Assembly: GCA_009829735.1 (NCBI GenBank)
Contig: CM020619.1
Span: forward strand, 21,818,671 to 21,882,670
Reading direction: 5' to 3'
DNA from: Pyropia yezoensis
Lineage: Eukaryota > Rhodophyta > Bangiophyceae > Bangiales > Bangiaceae
DNA: 64,000 nt
Part shown: positions 1 through 12,200 of the stretch, one piece after another
Layout: every line of letters starts with the position of its first letter
How positions within the stretch are numbered: position 1 is the first letter of the stretch
The notes under the pieces: model-generated
Told to the model about the DNA's origin: nothing
What the model saw: only the letters and a program-made list of their open reading frames with translations
Database searches by the model: none
Position numbers and translations under genes: made by a program

Positions 1-1087
1 ACCAAAAGAAAAAACCGTGACAGGGGCCACCAGGGCAGTGTCAGGGCAGTGTTCTTTCGATATGATTCGTGGAACCCGCTGCGTTCGTATTACAATGCCC
101 GAGGCACGCCGAACACAGGGGGCAGCACGAGGGCACAAACTCAGGGGGGGCCAAATCAGGAACGGAATCGCAACGTCACCGACAGGAGGAAGTCAAACTA
201 CCTGAAGCTACCACATGTGAGGCACCACCCGCACCCGGGCAGCCCTCAACGTACTGGTGAACGGCGTCAGCTGCCCGCTCAAGCCAATGAGGCTGCGGGG
301 CGCGGGGAAGATGACGGGCGGGGTGACGGTGATGGGGGTGGGGAAGAAGATGGGCGTGACGTCGGTGAGGGTCGAGGGGGTCGAGGGGTTCGAGGGTAAA
401 GGAGGTCGTTGTGTCTGTGTTTGTTGTTTCTCCCGAGGTCTCCCCGGGTGGCGCCCGCACTCACGCATTATATACCCCCGGGGGGGCACCCAGGGTGCCC
501 CAAAGCATGCGATTGCCCGTGCCGCCGGGGGGGCGGCACCAATGGGCTCAAAACAAGGCATAGGCTCTCAGAACAAGTCAAGGTGGGTGTGCGCGCCCCA
601 AGGCGCCCCACCAGACAGCCCCAAGCGGGAGCGGGGGCGGCGTGCGGCGCTCGTAGCGCCGCGCGGCTGGCCTCACACGCCGGTCGGCCGGAAAGGCCGC
701 AGAGGCGCGTAAGCCAGACGCCAGTCTGCGGGTCGAAAATCTCCCGTGGGTCAGCAAATCTTGCCGATCCCATTGGCTCGTGGGGAGATTGTTCCGGTTG
801 GCCGATGAGTCAGAGATGTGGCTTGTCCTGTGGTCCGTTAGTCCTCTGATCCGCGGAGAGAACATATCCGTCCGGGGATGAGTCAGGGTACTAACGGGTA
901 GCCGATCCGCGGCTCTCGTGCTGACCGTCCGCGACCCGTAGAATCTCGGCCGGACACCGCGGCATCTCCAGATTACCAGGGAGTTGATGCGTCTTGGAAG
1001 GAGTTGGCTGAGAAGGACAGGGAAGGAGAGGCCCCAGTCCTTATCCCCGAAGATAGAGACTTGGGGATTTAGGGGGCATATCCTTAC
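1..1087. other. left-edge intron or intergenic sequence
   Basis: No convincing coding segment was seen here. A GTAAGG splice donor of the neighbouring minus-strand gene lies at 1087, so at least part of this stretch is probably an intron whose acceptor is near or beyond the left edge. A TATA-like TATATAA on the minus strand lies near 470, but no ATG-initiated protein follows it. Confidence 0.4.
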
Positions 1088-1889
1088 ACGGCGCGCCTCG
1101 GCGGGTGCGCCAGCCCGGGCCTCGAGGGAGCCCCACGAGTCGTAGAGCGACGGAAGCGTTGGGTCCGCGGCCGCGGCACGACCAAAGAGCCGCCGCGCCA
1201 CGTCCAAGCGACCGTCGGCTTTCTCCACGTCTGCCCACGCCTGCCACAGCAGCGCGTTGGAGGGCAGCTGTGCCAGAGCCCGGCCTAGCACCGCCCAAAC
1301 CGCACCGCCGTCATCGCGGCGACGGTGGAGCATGGCCAGGCGCATCCAGGTGCGGCCCGAGGTGGAGTCTGCCGCAACCAGCGTCTCGTATGCAGCGGCC
1401 GCGGCGGGGAGGTCACCCGCAGCCTCAATCGCCTTGGCACGGTCATAGACCGTCTTCGCTTTGGCAGCCGCGGACAGGGCCCGCCGGCCGCCGCCGCCGA
1501 CCGCCGCCGCCTAAGCCTTCGTCGCGCCCCCCGCCACGCCCACGTAGGCCGCTACCACCACAGGACGGAACCACCGCGTCACCACCTTCAATGCAACCGC
1601 CGCCGCTGCCGCCGCTTCCGCCTTCGCCGTGGCCCGCCTCCTCCTGCGGGTCCTCGGTGCTGCTAGCGGCGTGGCAGGTAACCGCGGCCAGCGGCAGCAA
1701 GCACGGGCGGTGGCCGGGGCGGGGAGGACCCGCGCCCAACGAGCGAGAAAATGTCAGCAACCGCGAGTGCGAGGCACCGAGCGCAGGGGGGCGGGCCGAC
1801 AGGGCGCCAGTGGCAACGGCAACGGCCAGGAAGGCCACCTCGCGCCGCCCCGCTACGGGACGGGCCCGCTTGCCCCGCACCGTGGTCAT
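1088..1889 (-). CDS. HAT/TPR-repeat protein (HCF107/Mbb1-like), partial
   Basis: The segment from about 1509 down to 1088 encodes tandem helical repeats of the HAT/RTPR type: AAYETLVAADSTSGRTWMRL, then LLWQAWADVEKADGRLDVAR and LFGRAAAADPTLPSLYDSWG. The spacing of W, A and D matches RNA-binding HAT proteins such as HCF107/Mbb1, which bind and stabilise plastid mRNAs. The exon ends at a clean GTAAGG donor, so the gene continues to the left and is incomplete here. A basic, Arg/Ala-rich leader starting MTTVRGKRARP at 1889 looks like a plastid transit peptide, but it lies in another reading frame. A TAG directly precedes the repeat frame near 1510, so an unrecognised intron or an indel must join the two. 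The repeat assignment is firm; the plastid function and the start are inferences. Other HAT proteins (CRNKL1/PRP6 type) remain possible. Confidence 0.5.
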
Positions 1890-2638
1890 GAACCGGCAGG
1901 TCGCGGCGAGGGGGCAGGGGCGGCGGGGCAGGGTGCTGCACCTGCCCGCCCCAGCGGGATGCGACGCACCCACGGGGGCGTTCAGTGACTCACCCGCACT
2001 GGCGGGAAGCGATGGACCACCACTGGCGGGGAGCAACAAACCCCGAACACGCCAGGGGAAGTGGAAGGAAGGGCAGAGGGTGCGAAGGGAGTCCGGATAG
2101 GACCCAGTTGCGCGGATGAGGCCCAACGGCATTAGGCGCGCCTCGAGCCAAATTGAGCCCTTCCAACAAGACTGCGTGGGCTGCCGACGGCAGCACATCA
2201 ACCCTGTCTCTGTTCGTCCCATCGTGTGTGTACTTGGGCAACAGTATAATATAACTACAGTAGTATTCAAAAAAACCATTATCGCTTAAATATAATTCTA
2301 TATGGATAGACTTGCTAGGCTTGCCTGTCTTCTTCCCGCGGAAAACCGGCTGGCTAGGCCTCCGCAACACCCGTTCTTCACTTTTTCCGCGCGAGAGCCA
2401 GTACAGCGTGCGCTGTGTGCGCCCGCGCTCGCCTGGTGTGGCGCGTCCCTCGCGTCCATTGCCTGGTGTGGAGCGAGCCCGCCTCCCTCTCGGTGGGCAC
2501 CAGTTGCGCGTCTGTTGGTGACGTTTTCCCCTCAGTGGTGACGGGCATCTTCTGGGTTGGCCGTTCCCTCCGCGAGTGTCGCTCATCCACGGCGTCGTAC
2601 CGACGTTTGTGTGAGTCGTGTGTGCCTGTTGACCCACA
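1890..2638. promoter_or_regulatory. divergent intergenic/promoter region
   Basis: This is the space between the minus-strand HAT gene and the plus-strand MSH2 gene. It contains an unusually AT-rich island at about 2231-2310 with TATA-like strings on both strands (TATAATATA and AATATAATT). The island is about 330 bases upstream of the MSH2 ATG. It could serve as a shared promoter, although this is inferred from position and composition only. Confidence 0.35.
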
Positions 2639-5600
2639 ATGGCTCAGACTGCCAGCGTCCCAGTATCGGCGGCGGCCATTGCACTGGGGCTGGAAGATGC
2701 ACGGGAGCGGGCGTGTTTCATTCGGTCTGTCGTAGCGGCGCAGGCTGCTGACCCCAATCCGTACGTGCTCGCCCTCAAGTATTGTGGATGCATTCTTTGC
2801 GTTGGTGTGTCGTGTGCTTTGTCTCTTGCGGGGACTTGTCAGCTGTATGCATTGTCTTGCGCTCCCCTGGCCGGCTCTCTGGAGCGATGCTAACGCGGGT
2901 TGTTACTGTGCTGTTGTTTACTCGTCTTCTTGGCATGCAGGCGTGCCGCCCCCGTACGGGTGTATGAGCACAAGAACGCCATGTACTCGGTCCATGGCCG
3001 AGACACTGAAGTTGCTGGTCGTGTGGGCCTCGACGACCTGCGCGCCCCCGAGTTCATCTCGTCGGGCGTCCCGGGGTTGGGTGCAACGTCTGCGGGCAAC
3101 TCGCCGCTGTCGACGCTGCCTATGCAGTTTCGTTTGTGCAAGCAACTGGTGGTTTTGCTGCTCCAAGAGGCGGGAAAGAAGATTGTGCTGCTGCTGCGCA
3201 ATGGCACCTCCGTATCCATCAAAGCCGCCGGCTCGCCTGGTGCGCTCGGCTCGCTCGAGGCTGAGTTTTTTGAAACCGAAGACGCCTTCACAGACGCGGC
3301 TGGCGGGGGTGACAGCGGCGGTGGTGGAGGTGGCGGCGTGCTCGCCATCCGCGTGTCGAACAATGGGCAACTTGGCTTGGCACATTGGGACACTGCCACC
3401 CGTACGCTTGCCGTGACGTCGCTCCACTACGGGGACAGCAGCTGCCTGGACGAGCTAGAGGGGGCTCTGGTTTCCACTGGTGCCAAAGAGTTGTTGTTAT
3501 GTGCGGGGGACGCTCTGCCGTGCGATGCCTCCAAGCTGGATGATATCCTCAACGAGCTCGGCGTCGCCAAGACGGAGCGCAAGCGCCCCGAGTTTGACGC
3601 TGAGGACATTGATCGGGACATCGGGTTGCTGGTCGGCGACGGCCGCCGCCGTGGGAACGCAGCACCTCGCGTGGGTGCGGGCGGTGTGAACCCGGCGCTG
3701 CATACGGTGCCGTTTCTGGACCAGCCTCTGGCGCGCTCCGCGGCCGCCGCGGTAGTTCGCTTTTGTAACTTGCTGTCAGGGACGGCAGGCCTCGAAGGAC
3801 GCGCTAGCCTGGCGGCCCTGGATGGCAACTCAACCTTGCGTATGGACAGCGCTGCCCTCCGCGCCCTCAACATTCTCCCAGATGGTCGCTCGGGAGGCGG
3901 TGGCAAGAAGGGCTCTCTGCTGGGCGTTCTTGACCGCACCTCCACCTCCATGGGCGGCCGCTTGCTGCGGCGGTGGCTCGCACAACCTCTGCAGGATGCG
4001 GCAGCGATTGAGGGCCGGCTGTGCACTGTGGGCGTGCTACTCGATGATGCTGCGGTGCGTGGCTCCATCCGCGATGAACACTTGCGGAAGCTGCCCGACA
4101 TCCACCGCCTGGCCCGCAAGTTCACCCGTCGCAACCGCAGTGGTGTTCTGGCGGCTTCGCTGCAGGACGTGGTAATTCTTTACCAGTGCTCCAAGCGGCT
4201 GCCCGAACTGGCCAGAGCCCTGGCGTCGGGCGGGGACGACGTTCTTGAGGCCCGCTTCGTGACCCCACTGCGGGCGCTTCTGGAAGAAGCTGAAAACTTT
4301 GAGGCGTTGGTCGAGACGACCATCGATTTGGACCAGGTGAACAACCATGAGTTTGTTATCAGCCCCACTGTGGACGTGGGACTGGCGGCGCTGCGCGAGA
4401 AGAAGGACGGTGTACTCTCGGGCATTGCGGACGTGCATGCGCGGGTGGAGGGGGAGCTTCGCACGAAGGCGGACCAACTCAAGCTGGAGCGCAAGGACAA
4501 CCTCGGCTACTTCTTCCGCCTCACCCGTCGGGACGAGAAGCTCATCCGCGCCAAGTCCGCGTACGTGGTGCTGGAGACCCGGAAAGACGGTGTCCGATTT
4601 ACTTGCCGCGCACTCCGTAAACTGTCGGACGAGTACACAGACCTGATGGCCGAGTACGAGTCGCTTCAGTCGGAGCTGCGCACAAAGACGCTGGAAATTG
4701 CAGCGACGTACGCACCTGTCTTTGAGGACCTGTCGGCATTGCTGGCTGACTTGGACGTCCTCACCTCGTTTGCGACGGTGGCGGCTGAGGCGCCGCAAGA
4801 CTATAGCAAGCCAAGCATTGGTGCTCCCGCGTCTGGCTTTGTCCTACGCAAGGCACGGCACCCAGTGGTGGAGGAAAACCTGGACGGTCGACCGTTTATC
4901 GCCAATGACATTGACCTGCGCCGAGGTGGCTCTGTCGCGCCTGCTGTGGAAGATGCTATGGATGTCGAGTCGTCGGCAGACGGCGGGGCGCTGGTTGTCA
5001 TCACGGGTCCGGTACGTCTTGTTGCTTCTGCCGCTCGTGAGGTGTCCAAGTGGTGCCGCTCGTTTTCTTCTGTCTTTTTTTTGCTTGGTGTTGTCCCGTG
5101 TATGTGAAGTCGTCATCTGACAGGCGACTGAATGGATTTGGGTTGAACCTGCTCTGTGGCTGTGTGGTTGCGCGCCCGTTGAACTTTTACTCTGTTGCAG
5201 AACATGTCTGGTAAGAGCACGTACATCCGCATGGCCGGTGTGCTGACTTTAATGGCTCACGTGGGCTGCTACGTCCCTGCTGAGTCGGCAAAGATCCCTC
5301 TGACGGACCGCATTTTTGCACGAGTGGGAGCGGGCGACGACCAACTGCGTGGCGTCTCCACGTTTATGGCTGAGATGCTGGAGACAGCTGCCATTCTTCG
5401 GTCTGCCACTCCTCGCTCCCTTGTGGTTATTGACGAGCTGGGCCGCGGCACGTCCACGTACGACGGGTACGGCCTGGCTTACGCGATTTGCCACCACGTT
5501 GCATCAGCGATCAAGGCTCCGTGCTTGTTCGCCACGCACTTTCACGAGCTCACCTCCCTCGCGTCGGAGCCTGCCCTGGCCGGGACTGTCCGCAACGTGC

Positions 5601-6004
5601 ACGTCACGGCGGTGTCCGACGACACCACGCGCTCGCTGGTCTTCCTGTACAACGTGCGCCCGGGGGCATGCGACCAGAGCTTTGGCATCCATGTAGCGCG
5701 GATGGCACGGTTTCCCGACTCGGTCGTCGATGCGGCTGCCCGTAAAGCCGCTGAGCTGGAGAGCTTCCGTTCAGCCGCACCCGCCTCGGCGTCTGGAGCA
5801 GCTCCGTCTGCCAACGTGCAAAGCGATGATCCCGAGACGGTGCGCCAAGGCAAGGCGCTCGTCAAGCAGTTTGTGGCGGACGTGCGGGCGTTGCCGTTGG
5901 CCAGTGACGCGGAGAAGCAGGAAGCAGTTGTTCGTGCGCGGGAGCTGCGCTCCTCTGTCATTGCGCAGGGGAACCTGTATGCAAACCGGGTCCTCGCTGC
6001 GTGA
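2639..6004 (+). CDS. MSH2: DNA mismatch repair protein MSH2 (three exons)
   Basis: Predicted 998-residue MutS homologue, the partner of MSH6/MSH3 in nuclear mismatch recognition. Exons are 2639-2760, 2941-5011 and 5201-6004, with GTACGT donors and GCAG acceptors; phases join cleanly (2997 coding bases). The order is an N-terminal mismatch-binding domain, connector, lever and clamp helices (the [10 protein letters not shown] region follows the lever), then the ATPase. The Walker A motif GPNMSGKST (residues about 730-738) is created by splicing: exon 2 ends on GP and exon 3 starts on NMSGKST. Usual MutS proteins have GPNMGGKST, so one Gly is Ser here. STFMAEM, Walker [13 protein letters not shown] (about 809) and FATHFHEL are intact. 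No MSH6-type Phe-X-Glu was seen, consistent with MSH2. The family norm is about 930 residues; the excess includes a Gly-rich loop near 3300-3340. No frameshift was found, so this looks functional. Confidence 0.95.
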
Positions 6005-6997
6005 GTGCTCATCGAGTGTGTTTCGTCTTGCTTGTTTTCTCTCTTCTCGCCTGAACTTTTCTGCGTGGACTCCGCGCAACTGCTTTCTCTCACGCTGCTC
6101 TCTGTGACAGGAGCAGTTTCCCGGCTCAGTCAGCTCTTGTCCTTCTGGGGACTACACTCGGTTGGTCAGTAAGAGGACCAGGGGCAGGGAGGGGGGGGGG
6201 GATGGGGGTGCCGGCACCAGCCAATGACGCTCCTTGCTCACTGCGCACACTGCGTCAGTCTTCTTTTTGGCCCACCCCCGGGTTGTGTAGATACAGACGA
6301 TGCCAGCCGCAGGATGCCAGCCGAAGGTGTGCTCATTTCCACCTCTTTCTCGGAATATTGATACGTGTTTTTAAAACTTGCTGGACCTGACCTTACAATT
6401 TTCCCTACACATGAGCCGGTGTGTCGGTTCGCTGTTCCTTGTTTCGGACGACCGGCTGATACCCCCTTCTTTGCACTCACTGGTTGCCCTTCCCCTCTCA
6501 CCCTCCCCCTCCCCCCCCCTCTCTGGTGTCGGGGGTTCTTGCCGGGCACAATGATTCCCCCCGTCGCTCTGACCTGCAGCTGGGAAGTATTTCTTGTCAA
6601 GCGCTACCTACTGGGTCCATGAGCGGCGGCTGCGCGACATCACCTCTTTTGTTTCATCCTGGTGGTCGAGGGCAGCAGGACTTGCGGTGCCGACAGCGGC
6701 ACTGGATGGTGGCCGCGTCGGCCAAACCCAGCTGCGAGCTCCTCCCTTGGGCTGCCGGGGCCTGGCTCAGTCTGCCGGGGGTCAAGCGCTGCTGGACTGG
6801 CTCAGTCGTGAGGTGTCTGTGGACGGGCTTTGGTGTGCAGGGCTGGTGACTGTCGCCCTTACCGCCCCGACCAAACGTCTGTTCGTGGTCTCACCGTGTC
6901 TGTATCACGGTGCGCTTGCAACGGAGGTTGCCTCCTGCGGGGACAACGCCGTCGCAGCAACTTGGCCGAACCACCTGACCCCGGGTCCCCACCAACC
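6005..6997. other. intergenic, no gene seen
   Basis: This stretch holds the MSH2 3' region and the upstream region of the C2-domain gene. It contains a short direct repeat of GATGCCAGCCG at about 6300-6325 and C-rich runs near 6500-6530. No RNA gene or conserved ORF was recognised. Confidence 0.5.
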
Positions 6998-8812
6998 ATG
7001 CCGCTCAAGAGTATCCGAGGAAACGTTTGGGGCGTTACCACCGCCGCCATCCCCGTGGAGCTACGCCTGGAGGCTGACGGCTTACCTAACCGGGATACCC
7101 TTTCCCTCTCGGACCCGTTTGCGGTTGTATCGTCCACTCACTTTGGTGGCGGCTATGTGGAAATTGGGCGGACCGAGACTGTGTGGGATGAGCTCAGCCC
7201 TCGATGGGCGGCAGCATTGCCCCTTCAGTACGTGCCGGGCGTCAATGCCACGGCCCTGCGGGTCGACGTGTACGACCTGGACTCTGCTGATGGGGAGGAC
7301 CTGGACAAGCAGGATTTCTTGGGTTGCACTTTCACCACTCTGGCTGACGTGGTCAACGCCCCCAACGGCTCATTGATTCTGCCGCTTGTCGACCGCGACG
7401 ACGAGGGGGACGATGTCAAGACAGCCGCTGCAGCGGCGGCTGCGGCGGTTGCTGCTTCTGGTGGGTCGCGGCGGGGCAGCGCCTTTTCTCCCTCCGGACG
7501 TCGCAAGCGGGCGGCAGTTGCGCTCGGCACCATCTCCTTGTCGGTGGAGGTGGTTCACACCACTCTCCGGCCTGAGCATGCCCTGACCGCCGCGACTGCG
7601 GCGATGTTGACACCTGGGCGGTCCCCGCATCATGCCACCGACGGGCACCGCTCCCTCGATGGCGCCTCGCCCACGGCGTCCTCGTGCCGTCCGCCGCTTC
7701 TCGGCGGCGGAGGGGGCGGGGGAAGCAAGGCGGCGGCCACCCCCCCTCGGCCCCGGAGTGGCCCGCGGCCGAGCAGCGGGCCACTTTTGCCGGCCAGCCC
7801 AAAGGCGACACGCAAGGCCACGCAGCCATGCCTGGCTGCCGCTTCCCTTGACAATGACCCCGCCAACGCGTCTGCACCCCCCTTTTTCTCCTTCTCCGTA
7901 GCCGTCCCGCCCGTTTACCGGCGGGGCGTCATGATTGCGCGCTCCCTTGCCGCGCCGCTCATGGTGGTGGAGCGCTCTCGCCCATCAGGCACTGCATTTT
8001 CTGTGCTTTACCACACTGCCGCCCTCGACCGCGAGGCGTTTGCGGCAACGGGCTCTGGCCACTTTCGCCCAGTGACGTTCGCGGCTGCGGCGCTGCATAA
8101 TGGGGACCGCCGTCGGCGGCTGCGCTTTTCCTTCCACGACTACCACATGCGCAAGGCCAACATGCGCATTGCGGAGGCAACGCTCACGTACGAGGAGCTA
8201 CTAACCGCCGCCACCACGACGGCGTGGCCACTCAAGTCTGCCGAGTCGCCGTCCATGACGGTTGGCACTTTTACGGTCACGGCAGTGCGGCGGGTCGGCG
8301 GTAAAGGCGGGGTGGGCGGGGAACGCGGGGTGCTGCCAGCGGGGGACAAAACGTCGGCCCTGATTGACGCCGTCGGCGATGCGACCGACATCACTGACGC
8401 GGCGGAGCTGGACGTGCACGTCGAGTGGGCGGCACTGGCTTCGTCCAACTTTGCCGGTGGCACTGTGAGCGTCGGCAAGGCCGCAGCCCCCGCTCCCAGC
8501 GACGCAGATGCGGGCGCCGCCTCTGTGGGTGGCAACGGTGGGGACGGCGGCGGGCTGGGCGTTGCGCCTACCGACGTGGAGCAGTCCTCCTCGTGGGGCC
8601 CCCGCTCGTTTGGCGCCGCCCGCCGTGCGTCGCGGCGGTCGGCGGCGGCGATCCTTGGTGACCACCACTCGGCGGCGCCGGCCGTCGGCGCGGCACTGTT
8701 GTCGCCCGTTGTGGGCGCGGGTGCGCCGACGGGGGCGTTTGCGTCGCACGCTCCGATGGGCTCGGACGGTTCCCTGTCGAGCAAGCTGAGAAAGTCCATG
8801 GCCCTTCATTGA
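6998..8812 (+). CDS. two-C2-domain, copine-like protein without vWA domain
   Basis: Intronless 604-residue protein. The ATG at 6998 is chosen because the C2 fold begins directly after it; the longer upstream frame is not protein-like. Residues about 18-130 form a copine-type C2A domain: VELRLEADGLPNRDTLSLSD, then DPFAVV, LRVDVYDLDS and KQDFLGCTF. These supply the Asp residues that normally ligate Ca2+ in the loops. A low-complexity linker of poly-Ala, Gly and Ser follows (about 140-290). A second C2-like domain spans about 293-440 (RLRFSFHDYHM, then EATLTYEEL). The C-terminus is disordered. Copines carry a vWA (copine) domain after two C2 domains; none is visible here, so this is a derived or truncated relative, presumably a Ca2+-dependent membrane-binding protein. 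Function beyond that is not known. Confidence 0.75.
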   Translation: MPLKSIRGNVWGVTTAAIPVELRLEADGLPNRDTLSLSDPFAVVSSTHFGGGYVEIGRTETVWDELSPRWAAALPLQYVPGVNATALRVDVYDLDSADGEDLDKQDFLGCTFTTLADVVNAPNGSLILPLVDRDDEGDDVKTAAAAAAAAVAASGGSRRGSAFSPSGRRKRAAVALGTISLSVEVVHTTLRPEHALTAATAAMLTPGRSPHHATDGHRSLDGASPTASSCRPPLLGGGGGGGSKAAATPPRPRSGPRPSSGPLLPASPKATRKATQPCLAAASLDNDPANASAPPFFSFSVAVPPVYRRGVMIARSLAAPLMVVERSRPSGTAFSVLYHTAALDREAFAATGSGHFRPVTFAAAALHNGDRRRRLRFSFHDYHMRKANMRIAEATLTYEELLTAATTTAWPLKSAESPSMTVGTFTVTAVRRVGGKGGVGGERGVLPAGDKTSALIDAVGDATDITDAAELDVHVEWAALASSNFAGGTVSVGKAAAPAPSDADAGAASVGGNGGDGGGLGVAPTDVEQSSSWGPRSFGAARRASRRSAAAILGDHHSAAPAVGAALLSPVVGAGAPTGAFASHAPMGSDGSLSSKLRKSMALH

Positions 8813-9218
8813 GTTGCTGCGCGCCAAAGGGGCGGCCGACGGCCAGCTCGGCGGGGCGTGGGGACCGACGTGGAGAACGGCCGGCCGGCACGGCGCGGGG
8901 TGGGGGCGCGCACAGAACCAAACGGGTGGTGCTGTGGGATGAGGGGGGCACACACGAAACCGACCGGTGGGTGCTGTGAGGTGGTTGGGGGAGAAGAAGC
9001 TAGGGGGGTCCGTGTCCCTTCGACTCTGCACGCATAGGAAGCGATGGGCAGCCAAGTGGCCACACACCGCAACCCTATTTATACTCGCCTGTCGCCTCTG
9101 TTCTTCCCAGTGCCTCCCCATGTCGACGCGGCGGTCCGTACGGCCACCGGCTATGGGCACCGGTGGGTCCACCGAGGCACGCAACCCACCGCCACGCCCG
9201 GCAGGCCCATTCTTGTTC
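8813..9218. other. intergenic between convergent genes
   Basis: This holds the 3' regions of the C2 gene and of the minus-strand disordered protein. A minus-strand TATAAATA lies at 9076-9083 without an evident ATG gene behind it. Confidence 0.4.
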
Positions 9219-12200
9219 TCACGCGCCCTCCCCCCCCCCGGGTCCGCCCTCCAACCGGCGGACCAGCAGCCGCAGGCGACCGCGGACGGCACCGGCCCAC
9301 CCCCCCACCGCACCTCCCCCCCCCCCAGCAACGCCGCCCGCGGGGGGCGCCCCCGCTGCCGCTGCCGCCGCCGACACGGGGCCGGACCGCCACAGGCGCC
9401 CCGACCGGCCGGCGCCGGTCCCCCTCGCCGCCGGCGCGCGGGCGGCGGCGGCGGCGCCACCCCCAATGGCTGCCGACGAAGCGGCGCAGGGAGCCGCCGC
9501 CCCCCGGGCGGCCGCTGCTGCGTGGGCCGAGCCGGCGGCGGCGGCGGCGACCCCAACGGTTGCTGGCGAGACGGCAAAGGGCACCGCCCCCCGTCGCCGG
9601 TGAGCCGCCGGCGTCGGCGGCGGTGGGGAGGGCGTCGGGGGGAGGGGGGAGGGGGGCGGTGACGCCACGTCGGCCAGCTCGACCTGCTCGGACGAGACGG
9701 GCGAGGCGTCAGCGGCCCAGCCGCCGCCGCCACCGCCGCCCCCGCCGGCGTCATTGCCACCGCTGCCGCTGCCGCCATCGCTGCCGCCGCCGGCACCACT
9801 GCCGCCACAACCACCACCGCCACCACTCCCGCCGGGAGCCGACGAAAGGCCGTTGGGTTGCCACGGCGCCGCACCGCGGGGCGCCGCCTCCCGTGCGTCG
9901 GCGGCACGGCGCCGCGACAGAACAAAAGACTCGGGCGCGCCCGCCGCGACGGCGGCGGCCGCTGCGTCTGCCGCCGCCCGGCGGCCACGGCGGCCGCGGC
10001 CCGCCCACGGCAGCCGCGCCGCCACGCTGCTCACCGACGAGGACGACCGGCGCGGCGGCGACGCCGCCGCCGCCGCCGCCGCTGCCGCCGCCGACGCCGA
10101 CGCCGCCGCCGCAGCGGCCGCCCCCCCGTCGGCGCCCTGCAGGTGCACCAACGACGCAGAGCGCCGCGGGTCGAGGCGAGCGAGCGACGGGGAGCGCGCC
10201 GTATGGAGGCGCGCAAGCGACGGGGAGCGCGTCAGCCGCGCCGCGTCCCGGCGGCTGAGGCGTGCTGCCGGGGAGCGCCCGCGGGACCGGGACGCCGACC
10301 GCCCGCCCGCCCACCTGTCGGGGGCAGACAGCATCGAAGCGCTGCGGGTCAGAGCGGCGCCGTCCGGCGGGGTGGCTGTAGCCGTAGCGGTGGCGGCGGT
10401 GGCGGAGGGGGTGCCCCAGCCGGGCAGCGACGTGGTCGACGGGGACCGTACGATGCGCGGGCGAGTGCTGCTGCTGGCGCCCCTCGCCCCCCACCGCCCG
10501 CAGCGTGGGGACGACGGCACCCCGGCTGCGGTCGGTGGCGGCGGCGGGGACACGCCAAAGGACGGGTCGGGGTACTCGGTGACGAGGGGCACCGACGTGG
10601 CCGACAGGGACCGGTGGTGGCGCGGAAGCGCGGCGGCGGCGGCGATGGCGGCGTCGGGCGGTGGCGGTGGCGGCTGCGCCTTGGTGCCGCCCGCCCTCGA
10701 CGCGGCAGCGGCGGCGGCGGCGGCGGCGGGAGGGCCAAGTGAAAGGGACGTCACTGACGGGAGGGAGGAGGAGGACGTGGACGCCCCCGACGCAGACGGG
10801 GAGGGGGGGGGAAGGAAGGGGGGCGGCGCTGCCACCGGTGCCGCGGTCCACCCGCGGGGGCCGAGCCGGTCGGGCGGCGACACGGGCACCGCCGCCGCGG
10901 CGGCGGGAGCCTCGCCGCCGCCGTCGCTCCCGGCCACGGGCAGCGCCCCCGTCTGCCGCCGCCGCCGCTTGGCCACCAGTGCATCCACCGACCGGGTGGC
11001 GGGCGATTCGGCCGCCGCAACGGCGGCGGCGGCGGTCGCCGCCGCCGCCGCTGACGCCGCTGCCGCCGCCGCCGCTGACGCCGCTGCCGCCGCCGTCGAG
11101 GCGCGAGCTGACGGGGGAGAGGACACCCCCGCCGCGGTGGCGCGGCGGCGGTCAGGGTGGCGCCCGCGGGCGGCGGCGGCGGTGGCGCCCGTGCCCGCCG
11201 TGGCGGTGGAGCGTGGCGCCGGCAGTGGCGGCGCGGCCGCGTCGGCCGCGCCGTCGGCGGGCGGATCGGCCATCGGCAGCAGTGACACGGGCGACGCGTC
11301 TTCCCCGGCGGCGGCGCCGCCGCCGTGTGGCAGCTCCGAGGGGGGCGACGGCGCCTTGCCCGCTCCTCCCCCCCCGCCGCCGTCACTGGCGTCGACCGTC
11401 GCGGCCGGCGGCGGTGGCTGCTGCGGCGGCAGCGACCCGTCCGTCGCGTCTGGCAGCCGGCTGACCGCCGGTGGCGCCCGGTAGAGCACCGCCGACGCCT
11501 TGACCAGCCGCCGCACGTACGTGTCCGGGCCCCCCCCCACGCCGCGCACGCGGCGGCGGATGAGGACATCTCCGGTGCGGGTGATGGCCAGCGGCCGCAC
11601 CTTGACGCCCACCACCTGGGGGGTGCCGTCGGCCGCGGAAAAGAGGCGCCGGATAAGGACATAGGCGGGGAGGTTGGCGGCAGTGGTGGCGGCGGCGGCG
11701 GTGGCGGCGTTGGCGGCGGCGGCGTCGGCGGCGTCGGCGTCGGCAGTGAGGGCCGTGGGAGGGGGAGGGGAGACGGGCGCGGGGGGGGATGCGGGCGAGG
11801 TTGGGCAGAGGGGGGACGAACCCCCGCCCAGGCGGGCCGACGGGGAGGAGCCCGCCGGCGGCGGCGGCGCGGCCAGCGGGGACAGCTTTGCCAGCGGCGA
11901 CAGGGTGGCTGGAGGCGACACGGGCCCGGGCGGCGACGCCGACGCGCTCCGCGTCGACGGCGGGGACGGCGGTGACGGGGCGCGTGCCGCGGGCGGTGGC
12001 GGCGGTTCGCCGGGCCGTGACGGTGACAGCGGGGACCCAGTGGCGGCCGGCGACGCCTGGGACGGCGGCGGCGACGGGGAGTCCCCCCCCGCCGCCAGTG
12101 CGGGTAGCGGCGGCGGCGGCAGCGGCAGCAGACGTGGCGGCGGCGGCGGCGGCGACGGCGGCGACGTCTGCGCCGCCGACACTGACGACCGCGGCTGCGG

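Noticed and set aside
9076..9083. Minus-strand TATAAATA as a promoter
   Set aside because: The short frame behind it starts at TTG, has no conserved features and runs into the 3' end of another gene.
8201..9988. 595-residue minus-strand frame overlapping the C2 gene
   Set aside because: It is antisense to a well-supported C2-domain gene and consists of Arg/Pro-rich low complexity.
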